Assembly: GCA_035771165.1 (NCBI GenBank)
Contig: JAWNZC010000345.1
Coordinates: forward strand, 62,001-126,000
Direction: 5' to 3'
Length of the DNA: 64,000 nt
Origin: Paragorgia papillata
Lineage: Eukaryota > Cnidaria > Anthozoa > Scleralcyonacea > Coralliidae
The notes beneath the pieces are model-generated. The model made no database searches, was not told where the DNA came from, and saw only the letters and a program-made list of their open reading frames with translations. Below are positions 1 to 10,843 of the stretch, one piece after another; the stretch's first letter is position 1; each line of letters starts with the position of its first letter. The translations under genes and the position numbers were made by a program.

Positions 1-950
1 ATATAAGGTTATGATGAACTTCACCGAATGCATTTTTAAGATCTAATAGTGTTATGACGAGAGATCGTTGTTTTATACGTGCTTTGTTTATTATGTGTGC
101 CATCTGAGCTGTATGTTCTTTTGGGGTGAATCCTTTTTGAATGTTTTGTTCGATGTACTTGTTTTCAGCAAGAAATTGGTAGGTTTTATTGCGAATGCAC
201 GATGTTAACACTTTAAGAAGGATTGATTCAAGTGTTATTGGTCGAAAGTTAGCCGGATTATCATTTCCGGATTTCCCCCTTTTTTATGGATGAGTACAGT
301 GCACGCTTTTTTCCATTCAGAAGGGACGACTCCACACGACCAGGCTGCGCGAATGATCTCGGTTAAATACGAACGTAAATATGGACAACGTTTGAAACAG
401 ATGATGGAAAGTTGGTCAAGTGGACATGGAGAGCCAGACGATTTCATTTTACGAATGACGTTTGTAATCTCTTGATAGGTCGGAGGGTCAAGATTAAAAG
501 GTGCTTGTGGAGGATTAAATTTCGGGATCCAAGTAGGAATATTAAATATTTTATTTCGGTTGATAGCTGAGAATGTTTTAGTGAAAAAGGATGTGCATTT
601 AGCCATATTGAATGTTGGAAAAATAGAGTTGTTTTTTTTGAAGATCCGTTTAACGTATCCCCAGAAGTTTTTATTAATTTGGTAGTCATGATTGATTTCC
701 TGGGGCTCTTGATTACCATTATTATTTTGGCAAACATCACCAGACTTGAGAATATCACGCAACTGTCTTGCAATAAATTTGATCTCCCGAATCTCCCCAT
801 TTTCTGATTTTCATTTTTTCAAAGCTTTCTTTAAATCTTTGGCAGCAAAGTCTTTATATTTCCTATTTAAATCTACATCGGTATTATTGTTAACGTATCC
901 AAAATTTTCACTGAAGTAGTTGTAGATCACTGTTGCCATGGTTCTGATGT
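1..950 (-). pseudogene. LINE (non-LTR retrotransposon) reverse-transcriptase fragment
   Basis: Read on the minus strand, 762 to 235 encodes the linker and start of a reverse-transcriptase domain, including a KKACTVLIHKKG block typical of LINE RT. The frame breaks near 250, where a short GGAAATCCGGAAAT duplication shifts it. RT homology continues in another frame to the window edge, through an NFRPITLES block and the first catalytic block (LLDLKNAFGEVHHN). Upstream sequence (about 940-810) is also LINE-like but in a broken frame. The element is truncated by the window start and is not functional. It ends beside an AAT microsatellite, common at LINE/SINE junctions. The clade is not certain; the RT resembles a group abundant in corals. 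Confidence 0.7.
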
Positions 951-951
951 T

Positions 952-955
952 GTTG

Positions 956-990
<35 letters not shown>

Positions 991-992
991 CG
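952..992. repeat. (AAT)n microsatellite
   Basis: About 12 AAT units at the upstream end of the LINE fragment. The next bases (about 990-1075) recur at 6365-6445, also directly after an AAT array, so the array is probably the tail of a dispersed element. Confidence 0.85.
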
Positions 993-1075
993 TAATAATC
1001 ATAAATCCAGGACGGGTATACCCGCCTTCTCAATTGAGTTTAAGTTTAGTGCAAATACAATTGTTGACGCAATGA
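993..1075. repeat. Dispersed repeat end (AAT-tailed), copy 1
   Basis: This block contains GACGGGTATACCCGCCTTCT and then GTTTAAGTTTAG. It is nearly identical to 6371-6440. The GTTTAAGTTTAG part also closes the palindromic element at 1779-2108, so all belong to one family. The following 1076-1520 shows no gene or recognisable repeat. Confidence 0.6.
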
Positions 1076-1528
1076 GAAGGCGCGTGAATTTGCATAACTC
1101 GAAATTGCATAGAAATTCGGAATGAAATTTTTGCGACTTTGGAGATTAGCATTTTCTTATATTTTGTTCCAGCACTCTAAGTTGTTAAGCAAGCTATTAC
1201 TTTACTTTTACGCTTAACGATCGATATGGGAGGTGGAAAGTCGGATTATTAAGGAGACTAGAGTATACACGACATGGGCCGTACAGTTTGCGGAGAACAG
1301 GAAAAGGGAGGATTTTTGGGTTTTTGTTTGACATGTGTTTGTTATGATATTTAGAAGACCTATCAAAGGAACTTATTGTTCCGCTTAGGCGAAGGAACGT
1401 ATCGTACTTGTTCCCTAAGGAAAGGCATTAATGAATCAATAAGGAACGTCGTCGTGCTCCTAATTCCATTTGGGAAATTCGTTCCTATAAGTGTTCCTTA
1501 ATGCGGAACGCTTAAAAATGATTTGAAT

Positions 1529-1640
1529 GGGACCAAAGCGATCCTTTTCTTTAGTTCCAAAGCGATCCTTTTCTTTAGTTCCTTTATTGAGAAGTATTTC
1601 TCAATAAAGGAACTAAAGAAAAGGATCGCTTTGGTCCCAT
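1529..1640. repeat. Short hairpin (inverted repeat)
   Basis: GGGACCAAAGCGATCCTTTT near 1529 is matched in reverse complement by the stretch ending at 1640. Part of the left arm (CCAAAGCGATCCTTTTCTTT) is duplicated in tandem. Probably a small MITE remnant. No coding potential. Confidence 0.7.
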
Positions 1641-1642
1641 TT

Positions 1643-2394
<752 letters not shown>

Positions 2395-2530
2395 ATCGGT
2401 CGGCGTATAGTTCATGTCCTTACCTAATTATGAGCTTACCCGTAATTTTAATAGGGCTAACACTACTTTACCCGTTATCCGTCTTTTTCCATGCCTAACA
2501 AGTTTGACTAATTTGCATTGAACTTAAATT
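2395..2530. repeat. Partial ACGGGTAAG-family repeat
   Basis: TTATGAGCTTACCCGTAATT, TTACCCGTTATCCGTCTTTT and a GAACTTAAATTTAAACCTG end match the palindromic element at 1779-2108 in the same order. Only one arm is present. Confidence 0.6.
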
Positions 2531-2764
2531 TAAACCTGAAGTAGGATACGGTTAAAGTCGATTTCTTAGCGGTATAATTCACATCTTTATCCGTATTTAT
2601 AACGAACTTAGTCAAGATAAACATAATTTTTGCGATTTTCATTATATTTCGAGTCAGAATATAAAGAAACCGAGGATATATATTTACATGCATGCCTATC
2701 GTATATACGTTGTGCATGTAATATTTCTTTCGTTCTGTCCAGTGAGATTGTCTTCGGTGTATAT

Positions 2765-2873
2765 TTAACAGTTATACCATGAGCTCGAGTTGTATATGAG
2801 CTCATAGCCAACGAGACGCTTCGCCGAGTTGGCTATTAGTTCGTATACAACGAGAGCGAATGGTATAACTGTT
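2765..2873. mobile_element. Small palindromic MITE-like hairpin
   Basis: AACAGTTATACCAT at the left and ATGGTATAACTGTT at the right are exact complements. The arms meet near the centre at CAACGAGACGC...GAGTTGG. About 105 bp, no ORF. A partly similar GGATATGAGCTGATAGCC stretch lies near 3610. Confidence 0.65.
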
Positions 2874-4185
2874 TTATTATGTAGCTAAGCACTGTACAAG
2901 AGACAAAATTACAGCGAAATGTTTGAAACAACAAACTTCCGGCATAGGCAACTAATACTTCCGCCATGCGTAATGATGCATTCACATCAGTGATTCACAT
3001 AGAGTTTCTCGCTGAGCTGTTCGGTAAACAGTTTCGAAATGTTGTATAAATGTTGCTCGAGAGGCAAAAAATGTGTTAAGCAGATCAACAAAAAAGATTA
3101 AAAGGCAACTTTATGAAGTCAAAAGGTGGGTCAGTTGTTTATATTAGCGTTGCTGTCGTGAAAAAGGTTTTGATTTCATGCAAAAATGACTAACTGAAAC
3201 ACCTTCGGCAGTGAAACTAAATTACATAGTTGGTTGTTTTTGAAAAAGAACATGCTTTTTACTACTCCAAATGCTTATCTAAATAAAAAAAAATCTCTTT
3301 ACTGGTAATCTCCTACGAAATGTGTGTTGTAAGCTTGATTTTAACCGCGAGTTTCTTTGTTTGGCAACAAATTAATATCAACCCGTTAATTTAGTCGGGT
3401 TTGTGAAGTAAAAAGACGTAATTTTTAGGTGAATTTTACCATTTAACATGCTAAATTGTGTATCTGTTAATGTATTTTCACACAATGTTGTTTTTTTATA
3501 CATTGGTTTGAGGGTGTTGATGTTTTTCTGTATAAAAATCCGTCAATTTCAACTCTTTTCGGCAGTTTAAAAAAACATGCCGCCATCTTGTTTTTTCTCT
3601 ACTAGTAGGATATGAGCTGATAGCCTGGTAGTAGGGAACCAATGAGATTACGCAAAAGCTCATATCCGATAGCATGCTATATAATAAATACTGAGTTCTA
3701 TAGTGTTGGTACATATATAGCAAAAAATAGAAAGAAACGTGAAAACGTTGGTGATTTTATACGTTGGTGATTTTGTTGACGGCATTCTAAAGGGGAATCA
3801 TGTTCGTGCATGTTATTTGTGTTTCTTCAAATTTCGGGCAAGACCTATATATGTATTTTGTATTTTCGTCAATGATATTAAATCAAGGAGATGTTATAGT
3901 CCTTATTTGAATTGGTAAAATTTAAACGTATTTTATTTTCGATATTGTATTGAGATATTATATTTTAAATGTCGACAAGACACCAAAATACACGACAACT
4001 ATTCAATGTATATAATTATGTTCATTTCAACAACTATTTTTTCTACTTTATTCTACCCTAAAATGTATATACATTAAAGAAATCAGTAAAATTCAGTCAT
4101 TCTAATTCAATTGGCAAATTATTAATGTTAGGAAGTGTTCAAGCCAAATTCTATTTTCAAACTGATTTTCAGTAATTATATAATG
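2874..4185. other. AT-rich interval without recognisable gene
   Basis: No ORF longer than about 75 codons and no domain I recognise. A weak inverted repeat around 3600-3670 (GGATATGAGCT with AGCTCATATCC) is the only structure seen. Confidence 0.5.
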
Positions 4186-4188
4186 TCA

Positions 4189-5796
4189 CACTAGCTTCAA
4201 AGCTTCTGCCCGCTTTCTTAAAGTGTTAGGTACTCTACAAGTGTGAAATTTAAAGTCGGTGTGACGCAATATTGTAGCCCATCGCAAACCGAACATTTCA
4301 ATCCCTTTCCTGATGCAGTCGTCTTCGTCTTTCGTGAACCGAACACCTTTCTTTCTCCCAGCAAATTTAACAGGCTTCAGCGTCGGCCGCTCAACATTCA
4401 CCTCCGTCGCGCAATCAAGTTCATTCTCAGGCGTCTCAGTCGTATGTAATCGATCTTCTACACGCTCGTCCATCACTTTGCCTTCGTTTCCTCGCAATTT
4501 TTCCATGCACACACGCGCCTTGATTGCGATTTCCCGGGATCGTTTCTTTTAATAATGTACACGCGCAACGTTTGAGCAATGCTTTTGATCTTCGGAAATC
4601 CACTTTTGCTCTTCTGCGTCGAGGAGGGTAGAACTCTCGGTCTCGATGATTTGCCTGTACCTGGTAGGTGGGATGTACTTGCCGATCGCCTGAAACACTA
4701 ATACGCTCAACAGCTCCGTCAGTTTTTTGAACTGCACGCCGTTGCGGTTTACCAATACATAATCGCAGCTGGGGTTTAATAGCGGTCTTACGTCGCGAAC
4801 GTAATCGTCCACAATTTTTAAACTAACTTGATCGAAATAGAAAGAATCAAAACCGTATTTTTGAGCCGTCTTAAAAATTTTCTGATCTACCATGCCCTCA
4901 TTACCCTTTGCGCTTTCGAACATTTGCACTGACAAGTGTTGATAAGTCATAGGACGACAGCCTTTAACCCTGACAAACATGAAGACCGCCACAAATCGCG
5001 TCGCAAACGTAGGGTCGCTCGGCGTGACCGACGTCGGGTATTTTTTGCACGTTTCCAAGACCGACTGATACCGCTCTATGTGAAATGGAACGACAAGTCT
5101 GCAGCTCGCTGAGCGACGCCCAACTTCTTCTCGACTCGAGCGTTTCGACGTCTAAGTCGGTAGTCCAATGCGATTGCATGTTCTTCGCCAAACATTTCCT
5201 CGCACGTTTGATGTACATCTCGGTCACGGCGAAATTCTGTAGAACTGAAGCAGCCGGCGAGTTAAACTTACGATAGTCGAGTAAATCGGAGATACCGTAA
5301 ACCCAGCCGATCTGCCCCGATTGTCCCATTTGCCATTCAGTTTCGAGCTTATCGAGAAAATCGGTGAGGAGCTTAGCACAGCTAAGGAAATAGTCAACCA
5401 ATTCGATGGTGGCCAACAAACACGGCGTCCTCGTCTTCGCCTGTCTCCTCGCAACAGAACTTGAGAAATTTTAGGGCTCTCTTGCGAGAACGACCGGGCG
5501 AACGCGTTCTCCGTTGAACAACACGGCACCAGCGTCTTCTCTCTCGCGGATGTCCTCCTGAGTTCTCCATTAATTGCCGCCTCGATATTAGGTTTGTTGT
5601 CGAAATACAAGTACAAGCCATGTTTAGCGTTTACGTGTTTACGGCAACCTCTGCGACTGGCGAACCCAGGATGATCGCAGAAAGCAACAGGGCAATGATC
5701 GAGGCCCTGCTTGTCTTTCGTCAGGTACAGTCGTCGTCGTTTTGAGAATGCTCCTTCGACTAACTTCCAATCTACAGGCTGTTTTCGGCGACGCAT
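4189..5796 (-). pseudogene. Crypton-like tyrosine-recombinase gene, frameshifted
   Basis: Four overlapping minus-strand reading frames, read from 5796 down to 4189, look like one decayed gene. The N-terminus (5796-5600) has a C2H2-type finger (CPVAFCDH...CRKHVNAKHG). The middle (5419-5100) matches a helical region seen in a recombinase-like family common in cnidarians. The next part (5058-4549) has a KYIPPTRYRQIIETES block that I take as the recombinase catalytic end, followed by an ARVHY motif. The C-terminus (4512-4189) has a Myb/SANT-like helix-turn-helix (RFTKDEDDCIRKGIEMFGLRW...). At least three frame changes and internal stops make it non-functional. The Crypton assignment rests on remembered family resemblance, so the broad class is moderately sure and the subgroup unsure. 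Confidence 0.5.
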
Positions 5797-6024
5797 CGCG
5801 ATGGGTGTTCTGTGACGGGACGGTTCAACTTATACTATACGTCTTATTTACGTTGACCCAAGAAACAAACGTTCATTGTTATTGTGAAGCAAATAACGTT
5901 CCCTTTGGAGATGCTTTTGTTCTTTAGTACAATACAACCGCGTAAAAACACAACAACTTATAATCTGATTCTATTCATTTCGTCCAACACGACTATAAAC
6001 CAGATGCATAAAAGATGTATAAAT

Positions 6025-6178
6025 ACAGGTAAGAGATCGATCCTTACCCGTATTTATAATTAGCTCAAACTTGTTAGCCATAGAAAAAGACGGGTAACGT
6101 AGTGTTAACCCTATTAAAATTACGGGTGATAAATCTCATTAAAAATACGGGTAAGCCATCGATCCTTACCCGTCCTTG
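6025..6178. repeat. ACGGGTAAG-family repeat, third copy
   Basis: It shares CCTTACCCGTATTTATAAT, CATAGAAAAAGACGGGTAAC and GTAGTGTTAACCCTATTAAA with the element at 1779-2108. It ends at the ATT array. Only part of one arm is present. Confidence 0.65.
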
Positions 6179-6179
6179 A

Positions 6180-6192
6180 TTTATTATTATTA

Positions 6193-6278
<86 letters not shown>

Positions 6279-6297
6279 TATTATAATAATAATAATA

Positions 6298-6352
<55 letters not shown>

Positions 6353-6369
6353 TAATAATAATAATAATC
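6180..6369. repeat. (ATT)n-(AAT)n palindromic microsatellite
   Basis: ATT units run to about 6283 and then switch to AAT units until 6369, so the array is self-complementary. It is followed by the second copy of the AAT-tailed repeat end (6371-6445). Confidence 0.95.
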
Positions 6370-6499
6370 ATCGTAATAATCATAAATCCAGGACGGGTAT
6401 ACCCGCCTTCTCAATTGTGTTTAAGTTTAGGGCAAATTCAAATGCTTACACAATGAGACCGTCGATTTGCATAACCTCGCAATTCCGAAAACTTTTCGA

Positions 6500-6677
6500 C
6501 TTTGGTGATGGTGATGGTGATAATGATGATGATGATGGTGATGATGGTGATAATGATGATGATGATGACGATGGTGATGATGATGATAAGGAGGATGATG
6601 ATGATGGTGATGATAACGATGATGATCATGATCATGATCATGATGACGATGATAATAATGATGATAAAGATAATGTA
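6500..6677. repeat. (GAT)n-type microsatellite
   Basis: GATGATGGT and GATGAC units with scattered substitutions. The open frames across it are low-complexity artefacts. Confidence 0.9.
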
Positions 6678-6716
6678 TGTTTTCAAGGACCTTAAAATAT
6701 GCTCTGTATCTGCATA

Positions 6717-6763
<47 letters not shown>
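6717..6763. repeat. (TTA)n microsatellite
   Basis: About 15 TTA/ATT units. Confidence 0.95.
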
Positions 6764-6764
<1 letters not shown>

Positions 6765-6785
6765 TGTTCTGGGTAGAACGGGCTG

Positions 6786-7190
6786 GAGTACAGTGCAGTG
6801 CAGTGCAGTGCAGTGCAGTGCAGTGCAGTTCAGTACAGTGCAGTACAGTACAGTACAGTACAGTACAGTACAGTACAGTACAGTACAGTACAGTACAGTA
6901 CAGTACAGTACAGTACAGTACAGTACAGTACAGTACAGTACAGTACAGTACAGTACAGTACAGTACAGTACAGTACAGTACAGTACAGTACAGTACAGTA
7001 CAGTACAGTACAGTACAGTACAGCACCAGCACCAGCACCGCACCAGTAACGCACCAGTACCGCACCAGCACCGCACCAGTACCGTACCAGTACCGTACCG
7101 TACCGTACGCGTACGCGCACCAGTACTGTACCAGTACCAGTAAAAGTACCAATAATAGTACCAATTCCATTATAGTACCAGTAGCGTACT
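6786..7190. repeat. (CAGTA)n pentanucleotide array with degenerate flanks
   Basis: CAGTG units (6790-6830) pass into about 36 CAGTA units (to about 7022), then CACCAG and GTACC units to about 7190. The array is open in several frames on both strands (for example repeating VQYST), but this is repeat composition, not coding. Confidence 0.95.
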
Positions 7191-7191
7191 G

Positions 7192-7863
7192 ATCTCATTG
7201 AAAGTATTCAATATGAAGCTATTAGAATCATTACTGGAGCCTATAAAGGCATGCACAGGGAAAGTTAATTAAATGAAACTGGCTTGTTGAAACTTAGTTT
7301 GTGCACTTCTCTCCTGTTACTATTGTTGTTATAGTCAATGGCCTCTCACCTGATTAGCATGTCCCCCGCTTGTTAGTCACGGAACTTCATACGAACTTCG
7401 TAATTGTGTGTCAGTTTATTCTTTTAAGAGAAATCTTCTCTCCAACAAATTTTATATGCATAATACTAGCAAATTATTTTATATTGGTGACCGTTATGCA
7501 TCAATTTTGCATACTAGGTTAAGACTGAAAAACTGTGGTTTGAATTATTATTTATCTCTAATGAATGAGTCTCCTGTGTGCGATTGCGGTGCGCCTAAAG
7601 AAGATGTTTTTCATTATCTTCTTATATGTCCTCGTTTTGCTGCTCTGAGAGACATAATGCTTGCCTCCATTGTGCGACGCACGGGCCATGTGTGGAATGA
7701 CATGAACTCAACTAATCAATTAGATGTTTTATTGAAAGGATTGGCGACTTTAACTTATGATGCTAATGCTAATATTTTTTCTTGCTGTTCAAGATTATAT
7801 AATAGCATCTGGTCGTTTTGGTTCAGCTTAAATTGCTTTAGTAAATATATTTATTCGGATTAG
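7192..7863 (+). pseudogene. LINE ORF2 3' fragment
   Basis: The start (about 7195-7260) encodes SIQYEAIRIITGAYKG, a motif of the post-RT region of many LINEs, in a broken frame. 7408-7863 is open for 151 codons and has the C-terminal cysteine cluster (CDCGAPKEDVFHYLLICPRF) found near the end of many LINE ORF2 proteins. The stop codon at 7861-7863 abuts the BEL/Pao fragment. EN and RT domains are missing. Confidence 0.65.
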
Positions 7864-10073
7864 CATGCTCTCCATTCCTGCTGGGAGGGGTCATCAATCA
7901 ACATCTCACATTACGGGAAGACCAGTACCCCGAGTTCGTAGAGGAACTACGCAGAAGTCTATATGTGGATGATCTACTCTCGGGCGGAGCTACTGTCGAA
8001 GAAGCGCGAACGAAGAAGTTGATGGTGAAGAAGATCTTCGAAGATGCTACGTTCAACCAGAGATGCACAACGCTTTCAAAGAGGGACACGATGAACTATC
8101 GTACGCCAAACAGCAGCTGGGAACTACATCATCACAAACTAAGATGCTCGGCCTTCCCTGGGACAAAGAGAATGATACCCTGGGAGTGGAATTTCCCAAG
8201 GTGGAAATGGAGCCAACCAAACGAGGAGTGTTGTCAACCCTAGCCAAAGTGTATGACCCCCTTGGGTTAGTTTCACCAACAACATTATCTGGGAAGCTGA
8301 TATTACGAGACATCAGTGATAAACTTGCATGGGACACGAAGCTACCTGATACGTTGCAAACATCGTGGAACAAGTGGTACAACATTCTGCCAGCTTCCGT
8401 AACCATACCAAGATCAGTCACAACCCATAAACCGCCCATTCAAGAACTGACACTACACGCTTTCGGTGATGCAAGTAGTAAGGGAGTTAGCTCTGTGGTT
8501 TACGCAGTGGTGAAACAAGAACATGGAGTCGCACAGAATATCGTGACAGCCAAGTCGCGTTTAGCTAAACGTGGACTAACAATACAGAGATTAGAACTGG
8601 TTGCTGGCCACATGGCCGCTAACCTGATTACCAACGTCCATCAAGCAATCCAACCAATCATCACAGCAAACCTCCATTATTGGCTGGACAGCACAGTGGC
8701 GTTGTTTTGGATCCTGTGGAGTGGTGAATACAATTCCAGTTGAATCTGCAGCTTAACCAGCAACAAGTCCTAGAGTGTCGAGGACGCCTTGAAGTAGAAT
8801 ATCATATTTACCTGCTAGACGATCATCTTTTCACAAGCAAGCTGGTTCATCAAACACATCTCGCGACATTGCATGGGGGAGTTGGACTCACCATGGCAAG
8901 GGTGAGGGAGCGGTACTGGGTCCCACGACTACGACGCCTTGTGAAGAAGGTACGAGGGAAGTGTTGGGGATGCAAGAGGTTCTGATCAAGGCATTCCAGT
9001 CGCCACCGCCGGGCAACTTACCAAAGTACTAGGACCAGAGGCGACACACCATACCGAGTCATAGTAGTCGATTTTGCTGGCCCGATAAGATACCGAACCA
9101 AGTCAAAAGTAGAGAAGAAAGCGTATCTCACACAGTATGGATTCAGTTTGACTCGAGGGGTATATCTGGACCTGCTACCATCCCTAGAAATTGAAGGTTT
9201 CATCTCCAGTCTTAAACGATTTATCGCCCGTCTTGGAAGACCCAAGCTGATCTACTCAAACAATGGTGGCACCTTCAAGGCGGCAGCGAAGTGGCTCAAG
9301 GAAGCACAAATCAGTGAGAAGTTCAACGACTATTTGGCCCAACAATCGATCACATGCCACTTCAATCTAAGCCGAGCGCCATGGTGGAGTGGTCAATTTG
9401 AACGCCTCATCGGCCTCTTTAAGAACGCTTTCTATAAGACCATTGGCAACGCCACCCTGCAGGTCGGAGCTGGAAGAACTTGTTCTCGATGTGGAAATTG
9501 CCTTGGGTAACAGGCCCTTAAGGTGGCTCCATATAGTTTCTTGAAAAATGTAAAATACAAGTTTGAGAGTCCAAAACACGTGATTAAACAATTCGGAAAA
9601 AGAATAAAACTAAATCTTATGCATAGTTAAACAGTCTGACAATCAAAAACTGTTACCAAATAAATAGCAACAGTTGTTGTTGTTATGGCAACAAGGACGT
9701 TTCAAAATGGCTGCCAATTACCCTTCAAATTAATTTAATTCGAAAAAAACTTTGGTGACCCCCAATTTTTTTTTCATTAAAACTTTTCTTGAAGTATGAG
9801 TAACCAATAGGCCGATTTAAAAAAAATTCTGTAGAACGAATAATTTTTTCCCCGGAAAAATCATGTTTGTTAATTTTTATAAAATTTAGGAGCTAAAGTC
9901 AAAACAAGCAACGGACCCAACACCTCAGCCCTTTGGAATTGACGTGCGACCGTTTACCGCCTGTACCACCCAACCCGACAGCGCCAGAGTTCTTGCCAAG
10001 ACCTCGAAGAGATGCAGCAGCGGCAGCCGTGTTACGAATTCAAAACATTACCAACGAAGGGGACGATGACTGA
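7864..10073 (+). pseudogene. BEL/Pao LTR retrotransposon polyprotein, broken
   Basis: The end of the reverse transcriptase lies at 7868-8050, with catalytic YVDD near 7967. After a frame change, 8063-8730 encodes the Pao RT connection and RNase H (FGDASSKG, RLELVAGHMAA, WLDSTVALFW). After another break, 8740-8985 carries the H2C2 integrase zinc-binding domain (HxxTLHGGVGLTMARVRERYW...CWGCKRF). The integrase core follows at about 9050-9517 with an LSRAPWWSGQFERL block. A TTAA-flanked MITE arm interrupts it at 9518. The C-terminal tail resumes near 9910 (LSPLELTCDR) and ends with a stop near 10073. Several frameshifts and deletions make it inactive. It is related to, but clearly diverged from, the copy at 42155-43672. 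Confidence 0.85.
9522..9893. mobile_element. One arm of a TTAA-type palindromic MITE
   Basis: It begins directly after TTAA (9518-9521) with GGTGGCTCCATATAGTTTCT and matches the complete element at 14148-14824 up to about its centre. The second arm and right-hand TTAA are missing, probably lost with the adjacent piece of BEL integrase. Confidence 0.8.
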
Positions 10074-10139
10074 CTTGCATGTGAAACTTTAAAAAAACCC
10101 ATTAATTTTAAAGGGAAAAGTTTGAAACCGTTAAGAAAT

Positions 10140-10470
10140 ATTAAGGTAACGTATATTCCCTGGCAGGAGTATATACGTGGGAGTGTGTCCGCAACTGGGC
10201 ATCCGGAAGTGAAAGCGGTGACGTCACATCATACGAGGGTGTGGTTGTAATGTTTACATTCTTCTTTTAATATAATCCCACGGTCAACAGAGTGAGAGAG
10301 AGCAAGTGATATGAACTTTAGCAAGCGATTCTATAAAACTCAGAGATTTCTGTTGTATTGTAACTTTGTGATTTGTTCGGGATACTTTCCTCGGGAGGCA
10401 AGGAAATCCTGAATAATACAAATAAATATTCAGATCACAGAAATTCGTTCGCATGTCACGTTTTTCCACG
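10140..10470 (+). repeat. Possible 3' LTR region of the broken BEL/Pao element
   Basis: It lies just 3' of the polyprotein stop. A purine-rich GTGGGAG precedes a TG-starting sequence near 10190, and an AATAAATATT polyadenylation-like stretch lies near 10422. No second LTR is visible for comparison, so this rests on position only. A GA-rich patch (10292-10305) lies inside. Confidence 0.25.
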
Positions 10471-10676
10471 CGTGTAAAATAACTCCACGCGTGTCGAGAT
10501 TAGCACCCTCACCGGACTCCAGGCCTTCGACCCTACGCCCGGGCTCGGGGACAAAATGGCCGGCAAAACCCGTATTTTACCGCGGTCGACTACGGAAAAT
10601 AATCGACCGACACGTGACTCATTCAATGAGATCACACGATTTCAACGGAAGTAACTTGTGTCATATAATAATATAC

Positions 10677-10843
10677 TTTAATAAGCCATTCGCATGATGA
10701 CGTAAAATAGCGTTGGGTGACTACAACTACCAGAATGCTTTGCTAGCATCCTAGTGCTGAGAAATTGAGGATACTGGCAAAGCATTCTGGTAGTTGTAGT
10801 CACCCAACGCTATTTTATGTCATCGTGCAAATGGCTTATTAAA
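10677..10843. mobile_element. Palindromic MITE (TTTAATAAGCC ends)
   Basis: Left end TTTAATAAGCC and right end GGCTTATTAAA are exact complements. The arms share GCGTTGGGTGACTACAACTA with its complement and are about 70 bp long around a short loop. A half copy at 55880-60600 is split by the 4.6-kb element described there. Confidence 0.8.

Noticed and set aside
6786..7198. Long open frames on both strands over the CAGTA array
   Set aside because: A pentanucleotide repeat without stops is open in several frames; no domain or splice context.
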